DNA of 64,000 nucleotides from Symbiodinium natans (lineage: Eukaryota; Sar; Dinophyceae; Suessiales; Symbiodiniaceae), in NCBI GenBank assembly GCA_905221605.1, contig CAJNDS010002806.1, positions 64,001-128,000 of the forward strand, written 5' to 3'. The notes under the pieces were generated by a model, which saw only the letters and a program-made list of their open reading frames with translations, was not told where the DNA came from and made no database searches. A program made the translations under genes and the position numbers. Shown piece by piece: positions 32,583 to 44,274 of the stretch; the first letter of the stretch is position 1, and each line of letters starts with the position of its first letter.

Positions 32583-35000
32583 GGCAGACCGCTGGCAGTT
32601 GTGACTGGTGCGAATACTGGAATTGGCTACTACACTGCAGGCACTAGGATGACATGGGATGAGAGCGTGTTGACATGGCAGGTGTTGTGATGTGTTGGTG
32701 TCATGTTTTGCGTCAGAGACTTTCCCAACCCCCCCCCCCCCCAGTACCTTTCAGGCCAGCTTGCCTCTGCTGGCTATGCCGTGATTCTTGGCTGCCGCAG
32801 TGCCGAGCGGGGGGATGCAGCTGCAGCGGCGCTGGCTGAGGAGCGCGTGCAGAGCGCGTGCAAGTGAACAGTGCAAGTGAACAGTGTGTTGAGAAGAGCT
32901 GGACTATCAGGAGCGCGGCCTCGTCATCAATCGACAGCGTCCGAGCTGCAGATGGAAGGGAACGAACCAGAACCAAAAGCAAAGTAAGCCTCCATGGCAC
33001 TGGCAAAGAAAAAGGGAAGCTTCGTGGCTGTCGACGAGCCTATGGTTTGCTTTAGCAGAGTTGTTCTGCGAAATCCAAACTTCAAAGGCTGGACCTCACT
33101 TCTTTTGCATCGGTCCAGAAGTTCGCCGAGGCGGACTTGCGGAAGTGGTGATAATTTTTACGCTCACCGGGTGTCGATGCAAAGGAGGTGAAGCGTCTTG
33201 ATGGTGAACTGGCGCTGCTGATCTGCGGGTTCCTGAGTCTAAAGGCTCATCTGGGCAGCTCTGGCAGAGAAAGAAGCAGCAGTAGGGCAATGTGCTCCAT
33301 TTTAAGGCAACGCCGGCCTCAACAGTGCCTCGGCTGAGCAGGCACGACGGGTGACATCATGTGAATCATGACACAGCATGGCACCCCATGCTACAGCTAG
33401 CGATGGGCTTGGCAAACCGTGGAAGGTTATGACGGCATGTGATGAGAGGAAACGTCGCTCTGCAGGAACCTTCCAGTCAACTGTCGTCGGATGGAGTGGA
33501 CAAGCTTTATCAGACGAACTACCTGTCGCTCGTCGATGGTTACGCCGACTCCTTTCTGCGTCTGATGATGTGCTAGAGCTGGCGGTAGGAGAGCGGCCCT
33601 CGGCCGAGTTTTAATAAGCAACGGTCCCTGAACTTCCCCCCGACTTGTCTCCCGTCGCTTTGTGTACCCTATCACTCCATTCTGTGCTACTTCTTGGCAC
33701 TGTCCGGGTCAGAGTCGGCCTTGTCGTGAGGTCGCATTTTCTTCTGACACTCTTATTGCTGCCACTCCTTCGTCGAGCCAAAGGACGTGTGAGTCTTGAC
33801 TGCTGAAATCCACGGAGCGCGTGAGAGGCTAAAGTTGGGGTGGCCACAAACCGTCAGTCAGATGGTCATGCGCTACAGTGTAAATGTGTACCATTGCACA
33901 GATGCAGACGAGCAGCAGGTGACGATAGCATGGTTGGCTTTCAAGTTGCAACGTCTCTCAGCATGAACCTGATCAAAGTGCAAGGATCAATGTTTCCTCA
34001 GTCGTTCATCGAAGCGCTTCGACGGACGACTTTGCGCTCACAACGCGAGCCCGCGAGCCCTACGCTGCTTGGCCATCAGAACCGCATAGATGGCCAAATG
34101 CTGAACAAGGAGGCTTCAATATCTAAACAAATGTAAGAAACAGCCCCAGCTTAGGTCTCCCTTTACGGCCTCTCCAAGTTGGCACAGCCGCGTGGCCAAA
34201 GAGACAAGAAACAAACAAAACAGACAGACAGACAAGCAAACAAGCAACTCACAAGAACCTAACTGAAAGCTTCATGCTCGGTGACGCAGCGGTGTAAGGT
34301 TTGCTGCCCTTCCATGCCGCGATGTTGCTGAATACGCGAATATTCTTTGTACTGCATGAGGATTGTGTCGAGCTACGCGTTCCACAAGCGCTACGGCGAG
34401 GCAAAGGGCTGCTGGGATCATGTGCAGAGCATTGCCTCGAAGAAGTTGCTACCGACTTCGGCTTTGATGCCCAGACATGCTTGTCAGGACGTCGCCTTCC
34501 ACTGTGTCAACCCTGGTGGCGCCCAATGCCTGAACTCATCCATACTGTGCCATACTCTTTCCTCGGGAATCCGGAATCGAATGGGGGCTCAAGTGGAGAC
34601 TCAAAGGTCCTTGCTGGCACGTGTGTTTCCAATCGGGACCGAAGAAGGGTCTGCCTTCCAGCTTGTGACAGATCGTGGATGATTCCGGTTTCAAAGATCG
34701 CAAACCATTTGCTGTACTGACCCAGTGCTGAGAGTTTAGTTCCCAGTTAGACACCATGGCGCTGAAGTCTAGCTAAGGTTGCGTCCGACATTTGGCGGGG
34801 CTACGCAGGGTGGCAACAGGCTGCGCCTTCTTTGCATTCGACAGCTTGACAAGTTGTGGCGAGACATGGCAAGACCGAGCAGGAACTTCATTCAACTTTT
34901 CATACAAATCAAAAAGCACTCAGGTTTTCTCCCGGCTTCTGGCTAGCCCGGAGACTGCGGCCAGGACGGTGGTGAAGGCCAGAGGAGTCTCCAAGGAGTC
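32583..35000 (+). CDS. Short-chain dehydrogenase/reductase (SDR), multi-exon
   Basis: Rossmann nucleotide-binding start GRPLAVVTGANTGIGYYTA (32583-32640, TGxxxGIG motif) joins QLASAGYAVILGCRSAERG (from 32755). Then SVQKFAEADLRKW (about 33110), RLDGELALLI (about 33190), GNAGLNSASAEQ (33309, the NAG motif), DGVDKLYQTNYLSLVDGYA (33493-33549), RIVSSYAFHKRYGEAKG (34359, the Ser region), VSKIANHLLY (34690, the Lys of Y-x-x-x-K) and SRLLASPETAARTVVKA (34933-34983). The order matches SDRs of the retinol dehydrogenase/protochlorophyllide reductase type, NAD(P)-dependent oxidoreductases. The catalytic Tyr before VSK is not visible at the exon start, so it lies across a splice site or the copy is damaged. 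Substrate unknown; the C-terminus is not located. Confidence 0.75.
32641..32754 (+). other. GC-AG intron in the SDR gene
   Basis: GYYTA plus split Gly codon (to 32640) joins GQLASAGYAV (from 32755). 114 bp, starting GCACTA, with a run of C (32730-32742) and TTTCAG before the acceptor. Confidence 0.75.
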
Positions 35001-38000
35001 AGAAGTAGTAGACTCACGAAGACTCGACAAACTTCACATCTCGAGGCCGCCACGGCGGATGAGGGCTGCGCGCCTGCAGCCCCGAGGTCCGCAAAAAGTC
35101 CCAAAAGGATCTCAGGGAACACGCCAACATTGAGTCAAATGAGTGCAAGATGGCATAATGTTCCAGCCTCTGTAGCAGGTATTGGTCGCGTGGCTGCATT
35201 GGGCATCAACGTGTCATGAGAACATGAGCAGTGCTTCTGAGTCCTGCCTTCTCGCTCGTGCCCATCATGGGCTTCATGTGTCAGAGGTTGTAAGAGCTCA
35301 CAGCGACCAGTGGCATAAAGGGGCATTGTGAAAGGGGCATCCCAGACCCTTTCTTCAATCGAGAGGTACTTGTAGTAGATGTTAATTGATTGTAGCTTAT
35401 CCCTGTCAATGTTTGTGAAGGAGTCATGCTGCATGCCTAGCTAGACGTCATGTCCATCAAAGCCCCACGCCCCTGCTGAGGAACGGTTACCGTGGCGCGA
35501 GTGCGTTGATGCTCTTTGAGTTCTGGAGCGGCTTCCCGTAGCGCGTGTCTATCTCACACTCCGGACAATAGGGCTTTGTGTTGCGGCAGCTTCGGCTGCA
35601 TGGTGTGCCTGGTGCCTTGCCCACCAGGAGCCCCATCCCCGCCAAAGAGACGCTCGAGAGCTCAGAGCCAAGTCAGGACTCATCGAAGGTTGGGGAAGAT
35701 AGTTGGGGAAGCTACTGGGAGTTTGTGTAGCAACTGCATCCTGCAACCGTGGGGCTGTCACAGGACCATCAGAGCCCTTCGCTGCAAGAAGCACTCTGGG
35801 AACAAAGCTCCGCGGCAGATCAGTCTGTAGAGATCAAAAAAGAACCTCACCTTAAGGTGTCACAGAAGTAAGAGGCCTCTTTGGAGCTTTTGAAGCCTTG
35901 ACGAAGCCTTGAGTACCGGCTCTGAAGGTCTGCGTGAGATCCGGAGTGCCGGAGTCGACCTCACCCTGCCATAGCTTCCGGCGGCCTTGACCTGGGGCTT
36001 AGACCTGGGGCTCAAAGGAGCCATCAGGATCTCAGACTCGGGGAAGTGAAGAAAGCACTGCTGAAAGAGAGACGCTCTTGGCAACGCGGCGCATGCCCAG
36101 CATGGCTAGAGGATGCTCGAAACTCGACCCAGATTCGACTTGGGATTCTTCGCAGGCGCAGTGCGAGCGTACTCAGTCCGCCTTGCTGGCCGCCAGCCTG
36201 CAGCGGCGGCGCCTCTTTGCTCGGACTTGGCAGACTTGGCAGTTGTGGGATGTTGCGATGCCTGGCACTCAGCACGCTGCACACGGCACTCTTCCGAGGC
36301 CTGGCCGAGGATGCCGCGGCGCTTGCTCAGGCGGCCGAGGCGTGTCCCTTAAAAGTGCAGCGTTTGCACGCTGTTGGGATATTCCGTTGGGCGACTCGGA
36401 CCGCAACTTGAGCTATCTGAACATACTGAAAGTTGCTTTTTGGGTCAGTTGGCTGCTGCTGGGGAGCTGCGCGCCTGTCGGCGACGAGGTAAGCCGGCAG
36501 AGTGTGCTTGTTGCGAGCCCCACCCCCCCGCTCAGTGGGCACATGGCTGCTGCGCCACTCCCAGCCTTGGGTTCGAATCAACTTCCCTTGGAAGGTTCCG
36601 GTGTGGAGCAAGCAGCCGCCCAAGCAAGACGACTTCAGGCCCAAAAGCGAGTTGTCCAACCTCTGTGCTTTATTGTCTATCCACGAGTAGTTGATAGGTT
36701 CCTCTGAATGCTAACCCAGTACTAACCTCAAGTTTTCGGCATGTTTCCTCCGGACTTTGTTCTTCAAGGGGAGAGTGGGGGTTTTCAATATGAGAACTGT
36801 GAACGCCGGTATGTTGCCAGGAAGAAGCTCGAAGCCTTCTCCCGTCAAGCCCAGCTGTGATGCAGCTCACTCAGAGGTTGGCAGAGCCAAGAGCTGCTTA
36901 CAGTGTCTTACAGTGAGCAGAGTAAAAGGAGGCGCCAAGCCCTCAAATCCGCTAAGGCCAGCAGTGGAATCGGGGCACTGTGTCCTTGCAAAGCAGCCGA
37001 GGGTGCACTCTCCGGAGCCCGCAGGCCGAGATCTGAACTTTTGGATTTGCTCGATGTTGTTCAGATTTTCTCGGAGAACCGAATCTCAGAGCTCGGGTCG
37101 ACACTTTGACCGGCAGGTGCCCCAAGGCCAGAGCCGACAGTCGAGGCCTGTGATTTGCAAAGCGGATTCACACAGAAAAAGACAAGCTGCAGCGACGGCC
37201 TTGCTTGGCCTTTGGCTGTGTTTCGTGACTTGCAGCCACGACTGCTTTGGTTACCTGAACACTGTGAGCCTGACCATAGGTGGGTGTTGAATGCCAGGAC
37301 GAGGTTCAGCGTCGACAGCAAGCGGCCGAACTGTATGCACAGGCACCGGCTCTTGAAATCTGACCGATTCCTGCTCCGGACTTGAGCAGCAACCGGCTTG
37401 TTGGCGGGTTTTCCCAGACTGTGTACCAGAGATGAGCATCCTCGTCCTTGGCGCTTTGCATCAGGCCAAGCTGCATCTGAGCCTGCAAAAGGCCGTCGAC
37501 GAGGCTCTTCTTGGCTTTCCTCGCTGTCACGCTGCGTTTTGGGTGGTGTATAGAGATGAGAGAAGATAAAAGAAACAGAACTAAGCCTGTATTACATGGG
37601 AAGCAAAACAAAGCGCCTCGAGAATGCCACGAAGGGCTTGAATACACTCAGGCGCGGAATGACCTGCAGCGCCGCATGGACGCGGCGCGGCACCGAAGCG
37701 AGGCTGCTCTGAGTTGCCGTGGGAATTCCCATAAGTGTAGCTTAGAGCAACTAACAGTGCCTAAGACTGAGATCAGGGAATCCCGGCGCCGGATTCGAAT
37801 TGTGGTTGATGTTTTCCCGGCATGCGAATGCATCGGTGAGGTGGAGTGCGCGCGCCGGGAGTCTCAGGCGGGAAGAGAAGATGCATCACACAAACGCTGG
37901 TGAGCGGGTTGTACCGGAAGTCCCAAGTCCTGCAGGAGAGAGAGAGAGAGGCGCGCAGCTTCGGACGTAGCTTTGCAACCTCACAGGAGCTTCTTGACAA

Positions 38001-38330
38001 GTTGGCACAGATCCGGTCGGACGGAGAGTGGACAGCTGAGCTCGATTGAGTGCAGCTGGTAGCTGCAACTCCCTCTGCTCTGGAGATGTTAGCCGCTGTT
38101 AGCGCCTTCCAGTGGGTTCCAGTGGTTTCCAGTGTTTGGAGAGGCCCTCGCCGATGGACCTCTGCGCCGCGCTGCGTGTTGCGCTGCGGCAGTGGTCCTC
38201 CAGTTGCTTGGACTCAGAGGTTCCTCCTTTCGTCGTTCGGTCTTTTGGTGAGCTCACCAGCCCTTCGGCCCAGCCAGGTGCAGGCCTCCATGTGCATGAG
38301 TCCATGTGCATGAGTCCATCTGCATGCCTC
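35001..38330. other. Scattered possible exons, no assigned gene
   Basis: Charged segments on the + strand may be exons of a helical protein: EQSKRRRQALKSAK (about 36917), LEYTQARNDLQRRMDAARHR (37638), and LQEREREARSFG followed by SQELLDKLAQIRSDGEW (37929-38035). A 209-codon frame at 36078-36707 has no recognisable domain and overlaps other frames. Confidence 0.3.
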
Positions 38331-38441
38331 CATGTGTGTGCGTGTGTGCGTGTGTGCGTGTGTGCGTGTGTGCGTGTGTGCGTGTGTGCGTGTGTGCGTG
38401 TGTGCGTGTGTGCGTGTGTGCGTGTGTGCGTGTGTGCGCGA
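38289..38441 (+). repeat. TGTGTGCG octamer microsatellite
   Basis: About 13 perfect copies of TGTGTGCG (38332-38441), preceded by a short degenerate TCCATGTGCATGAG repeat. The frames through it, Cys-Val-Arg on one strand and Thr-His on the other, are products of the repeat. Confidence 0.95.
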
Positions 38442-41400
38442 CATCTTGGAGTTGATGTTGGCATCCACGTTATCGCAACATCCAATGTGGATGTGTCATG
38501 TGCAAGCTGCGAATCGCCGGACCTCTAAGGAAAGGCGGCGTGCCACACTGTGCAAAACTTAGACGTGCAGGATCGTGCGGGTAGCGGTGCAGGTTGCTAC
38601 AATACAGTTGGGGCTCTTACAGTTCCAGAGGGTCAATTTTCCGTTGATCGAAAGCATCGCAAGCAGAAGCTGACGCGACTTTGTCAGCCACATGTGGTCC
38701 ATGTTCTGTTTGGAGGAGGCTCACACTTTAGCTTCCCATCTATATGACTTGTCATGGACGTCGTCCATGACTCAGGCATCAGCATCGCTCAGGTGCTGCA
38801 GCAGTTGGCGAGCATAGGCGCTGCTCATATCGGCCAAGCTGTTGGCCTTGCCTCAGACGAGCACCTTGGACACAAGGATCACTGTTGTTTCTGAGTGATC
38901 TGCAGGATCAAGAGGGTCGTCATGTGTAGTTCTAGTCCGTGGCTGTGGCTGGTAGAAAGCAGTGACAAGCCGCAAGTACTCCGCTTGCCGCTTGATTTTG
39001 AGCGCTCACTCGAGGTCTTTTGGCATCTCTCTGGAGGACCATTGCAGTGCAGGTGTTGTGAGGTCTCGTGGAGAGTTGGCGAGGTCCAGACGAGCCAAGG
39101 TACAATGTGCCAGCGTGATGGACCTGCTATTCAGGAAATTTCTGCATCCCTGCCACCTGAGCTGCGCTGGTGACTGCGACAAGTGCATGCAATTCGCATG
39201 TTCAGCCGGCAGGCATCGGCAAGCATTCCTTCTGCGCGCAGGGCCACACTGCTTTTCGAATGGTAATTAATGGTCTCGCTGCTGCCTACGGGTCGCCGAG
39301 TGTCGGGAGTCAGAAGTTCCAGTGAAGTTCCAAAACTTCAAGAGGCAGATCCGAGGTTGGAGGTGCGAATTCGACAAGGACCCCAATGAAGGGCTCATGG
39401 CCTGGGCTCTCCTAGGCTTTTATCGACTTATGTCATACTCCGGTATGCTGATGGCATCCGGCAGGCCGAAATCGCCCTGCCAAGGCCGTATTGCCGTTCG
39501 ATTGTCTCTTTGGACTTTCGGTTGCAGGGCTGCCAGGATGCGCAATTTCCGAGTGGGCCGCCTCTCCGTGCATAGACTAGCAGAACCTCTGGAGTAGAAG
39601 TAGCGGAGGCGAAGTGGCAGCTCAACACAACATCTCTTATGCCACGCAGCGGCTTGGGACACAAAAAACCCCACACTGCTAGGGAACATGGCACGGAGAC
39701 GGGCAAGCTTTTAGCCGGTGGCTTGCATAGAGTGGCAAGAACAGCATGGGGCCATGACTAAGGCCCCACGCATTTCTGATGGCATCGTCCGCTGCTTGGC
39801 GTTTGCTGCAATTTTCGCATTCCTTGGCAGATCGTGGCAAAGCCTCATCATACGTCATCCCAGCACTTCCCCATCGCATTCGCAGCATGGTCCGGTAAGT
39901 CTCCAAGGATGGGGAATATGCTGTTGCCAAGCCTTTCCTCATGCCATGTGCAGCCCTGAGAGGTGAGAGGTGGAGACAAGTGAAGGCAGCAGAAGTCAGC
40001 CGTGCAAAATAACTGTCTCGTGTAGTCAGGCGGGTTCCTGGCGGATGGCCTCCAGATGCTTGAGTGCCGGCTTGGCCGCCTCTGCCGGAGCCCTTTGGGG
40101 GCTTTTTCCAGTTGGGTATGAGGCACTTTTACGGCAGCTAAAAGCACAGTGTACTTGCATGTACTTGCCAGCTGCTTGACAAGGGCTCAGCTTTGGTCGT
40201 GTGTTTTGTCGCTGATCTCTCCTCAGCAGTTGCGGCTGTCTCGAATCGGAAGGTGCACTTGGTTCAGATGACAGGGTTGTGAGCTTTCCCCCGAAAGGTG
40301 CCCCGACTGGCAACTTTATCTCGGCATTTCTTTTCGAAAAGGTGTCTAAGGTTTTCATGTTCACTTTAGACTCTAAGGGTATCGGACATGTACCGGACAG
40401 AATGGTTTTCGGCCGTTTGAGTGTGGCAGCCCTTTCATCCATGGCCTGCTGGGAGTGGAGATACTTCTTGCAGAGGCGCCTCAGTTGGACAGAAAGGGGG
40501 CTCAGTTGTCCGTACAATCATCAGGTCATCTAGGGCCGGGTGGCAGGGAACGTGTTCCGGAACAACGTTGTAAGCGCAGGGCTTGTGTGTTGGTGTGGAC
40601 AGTGCAGAGGTTCGCCATATTTCGACATTCCAGCCGAGAGTTGTTGGAACAGCATAGTGCCAAAGAGGCAACTGCTCTTTACATCGAGTGTGATCCATGG
40701 ACATCGAACTTCCCCTCAAAACCCTGCTTTCTCGAGAGGCCGCTGCCTCCTGGACCACTGCCTTTGGAAGGAAAGAGGGAGGACGTCTACTTTCCTGCAG
40801 GCGGGCAAGACGAGAGCAAGTTCCATAAGTTGTGCAAGTGACATATCTGGCAATCAGCGGCACGTGAAAGGGCGGCTTCATGAAGCGCTCCCCGAATCAG
40901 GAGAAGCGCTTGGTTTGAAACTGCGCGCTTCGGCTGTTATATGCTGTTATGTGAAGCTCTGGGTAGTCGGCCTTTGACTGTTTTCCCTTGTTGGCTCCGA
41001 ATTGGGAGATGGCGTGATGGGCACCGTCGTAATAAGCCGTTGTATGGCTGTAGATGGCGCCGTAGTATCGTGAGGACTAGTGAGGACCGCTGACTGGATG
41101 TTTCGTGTACTACGTAGTGGACGTAGGTGCCCTGGCCACGTGAGCCTTCTTCCGAGGCAACGGCGCTGGAGCGTTGGAGGTGCCTCTCCTGATGACCTCC
41201 AAAGCGCCAATACCCCCTGGCAGCAGTGCATTGAGCATGGCCGATGCATCTAGTAGGTTGTAGCGTTGTAGGCACCGCGAGTCGCAGCGAGTCGCAGTGA
41301 GTCGTAGGGAGTTGTAGTGAGTCGCAGTCGAAACTTGTGCCAACCTTTGGCTCCTCTCCTTGGACAGTCTTGGGCACCCACTTCATCGAACCTTGCCTCG

Positions 41401-43820
41401 GGAGGCAAAGCAGCGACTGCGTCGCAACGAGGCTGCGACTTGCTTCGGCGTGAAATCCGACTTATTGGAATTGTTGGTTTGGGGATGGTTTTCAGCGTCA
41501 GCGTGTCATGCGCCGGCGGCTACAGGATGAATCTGGACGAAACAGGGATCAATCGCCACCGCTGAAGTATTTGTCTCAACAGCCCCTCTGTCCTGACCTG
41601 TTCTGCTGGACTTCTAGGAGGGCGCAGAACTGTGGATCAAGTCGCTGCATGAAGGTGGGGCATCATGCTTGGACAGGCAAACAAATGCAGAACACGGGCA
41701 TCTAATATCACATTCTAGATCCGAGCCGAAGCGTGCAGTTCTGAGTTCTGCGACAGGCTGCACCACCGCGTCATCAGAGAGCCCGCGGTTGGATGTCGCT
41801 GTCTGCGCTAAGAAGCTACTAAGCCGATTCAGCTTCCCACTGGACTTGCACATGTGCTGTTGGTTGGCATGGGCAGACGCCATGATTATGTGCTGCCACT
41901 GTCCAGGCTAGAATTGCCGCCCGAGGAATTGACGTTCGAGGCCAGCGACGCCACATGCAATCACGTGCTCAGTTTGGTGTTTCACTTGTTGGGGGTGCTC
42001 CTCTACTTTTCGGGGGGGGGGGGGGCACCCCCTGCTCCCACCCCCGGACGAATCTCTTCGGGAGGGGTGCCTGAGGCGACCCCGACAGTGCCGCTGACTG
42101 TCCGGTGCCGAAAGAGCCGCAAGATGACGGACTTTGGTGAGGAGGCCAAAATTTCTCGCAGAGAATGTCAATTTCAAGGCGTTCAAAGAAGGAGAGAACA
42201 TGAGCAGATAGCAGCGGACAATGAACATAAGTCGCAAACGGGAAAATGCAACAAATTCGCGCGCCACTCCCTGAGCACAGGTTGACTGCTTGTTCATTGC
42301 CGCCTCGGGGTTGCTTCTCGGCCTCACTGGCTCGCAGTATGATATGTTACGTGTACTCGTTGTTTGTGAGTGCAAGTCATGGCGCTCCAGCACACAGCAA
42401 GTTGGGAAATCTTAGGCCGCTTAAAGACTTGTTTCTATACCAGAGTTGGACAGAAGGCTCACCGGTCATTTTGCTTGGGCACGTGTTCGCTTTGTATTCA
42501 GTCTGCCCCGGTTCGCTTTGAAAGTTAAGGGACCAGTTTCCCGAAACCTGTTCCCCCCCGCTCTGCTTGTGCATTAACAAGTATACCTCAGGTCCACAGT
42601 CCTGGCAGAAAGATATTACAGCGTATCTGTGGAATCGCCGCGTCTGGAGGACGGAGTGACCTGGGCGTAGCGACGTACCACTTTAGAAGTCTTGCTTAGA
42701 AAGGTCGCTCCAACAGACAGCTTTCGTCCATGAGATGCAAGTCGGAGGATATTGGCCCCATCGTACAGCAGCTGGGCCGATTACCAGCTACTCGATGCAG
42801 CTTGAGGTTGACCAGGCGCAAGGAATGGCCATGAGGTTCACGTTACGTCTCTTTTTCGGGTTCTGACACCTCCCTGAAGCTGGTGCTTGCGTTGCGGCAG
42901 ATGCCGCAGAATCATCAGCAGCTAGCATGCTTGTGACCAAGGAAGGCGCCATTGTTGCAGGCTATCCTGCTATCGTTCAGGACGGCCGGGTTGAAAGTAA
43001 GTTGCTAGCAGCTGGCACTTGCGCATAGCCACGGAGCCACGGTGCCTTGTCCGAGTTCCGCGATGTGGCAGACATGCCGACGCAAGCTTCAGGCAATTGC
43101 AGACCGTGCGCGGGCCGTGCTGCTCGCTGAAAGCAAGGAAGGTCAAATTGAAGTGCCGCCTTCGACCTGAGATGCGTGGAGAAAAGCAACCTAGTGCTTG
43201 CAGCTGAGCCAGCCCCAGCTTGATCCTGCAAGCAAGAGCAGCAAGCGTGATAAGGAAAGGCTGTCTGTGATGCACATTCCCAGGCTAGAAGCCATGAGGT
43301 CTACACGTCTACACTTTAGCTTGTGGATAGGTGCTATCAAGGGCCAAGTTAAATCAAGTTCACGAGGCTTACGTCGTTCTGGTTCGCGGGCCTCGGTACT
43401 CGCCGCCATTGGGCAGCTTGCAGGGCCGGGCGGGGAACTTGGGCTCCTTGAATGATGCTTGGCAGACGCGCTGCGCGACTTGTGGTTCAATGTGGTTCTT
43501 AAGACATCTTAACACCTCACTTGAAGGAATGTGAAGGATCTAGTGGAGGCGGGGTGGATTGGGGCACTCTACCGAGTCCACAGTCGTGTCGTTTCGTGCT
43601 CTACTGATTCTAGTGTGCGAGGTTTTCCTGGTGACTGGCCGCGTCCTTACTGTACGTAAGAGCTTCACGAATCAACCGTAGAATCTCTGCCTTGCTTCGG
43701 ATCAGCTAAAGGAGGCTTAAGGAACTCGTTCTTTCTGCTGCCAGTGGATGGTCTAGACGTGTAAGTGCAGTAGCGCATGCAAGTCTCCGATGGAGAAGGC
43801 CCATGCCAACACTGCCTTTC
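38442..43820. other. Mostly non-coding interval with isolated open segments
   Basis: Possible exons without assignment: VVHDSGISIAQVLQQLASIG (about 38760), the 128-codon + frame 40455-40841 ending in a Pro-rich, coherent stretch (RPLPPGPLPLEGKREDVYF), and SAASMLVTKEGAIVAGYPAI (about 42918-42978). A GAGTCGCAGT-type minisatellite lies at 41275-41332 and a G run at 42012-42025. Nothing links these into a gene. Confidence 0.3.
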
Positions 43821-43829
43821 ATGTGGGTG

Positions 43830-44000
43830 CCCTGCCAGGCGCCAACAGCGGCCTCGGCTACGAAACGAGTGTCGCTCCTCTGTTGAAACAAGGGGCATAC
43901 CTTGTCAAGCCTTGTCACTTCTTTCCACTCTTCGCCGAGGCTCTCTTGCGGGCTGGGGGATCCGTGATCTTTGCCTGCCGCAATGAGAAGAAGGCGACGC
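43830..44000 (+). CDS. Fragment of a second SDR gene
   Basis: GANSGLGYET (from 43838, directly after a CCAG) is the TGxxxGxG cofactor motif, and EALLRAGGSVIFACRNEKKA (43938-43997) is the following beta-alpha-beta segment with the Arg that often reads NADP. Between them about 21 codons stay open, so this is either an intron that happens to be open or an insertion. It is not a recent copy of the SDR at 32.6 kb (ANTGIGYY versus ANSGLGYE). The rest of the gene was not found, so it may be a fragment. Confidence 0.55.
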
Positions 44001-44175
44001 CCGTTATCCTAAGTTGGAAGAGCGCTTCGAAGTGTCATAGCGCGGCCCCCGAAAAGTTCAAGTCGGAGTGATGGCGATGCGACACGCCGTGGAAGATCAT
44101 CACTTGGCGGGATACCGGAACATAGTCGAACTGACAGGAGTCGGGGCTCGTTATTATGTTTTCCTGCGAAGAGGT

Positions 44176-44211
44176 GGTGATGATGATGATGATGATGGGG
44201 ATGAGGATGAT
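44176..44211 (+). repeat. GAT trinucleotide repeat
   Basis: GATGATGATGATGATGATGG followed by GATGAGGATGATG. On the + strand it would encode an Asp-rich tract within the frame 44068-44274. Confidence 0.85.
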
Positions 44212-44274
44212 GTGGTGTGCATTCAGTACGTCGCGAACAAAGCGAACTTGAAAAGGCTGCCGCTTGCATCTTGA

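Noticed and set aside
38214-38485. Thr-His and Cys-Val repeat frames
   Set aside because: Product of the TGTGTGCG octamer repeat in all frames.
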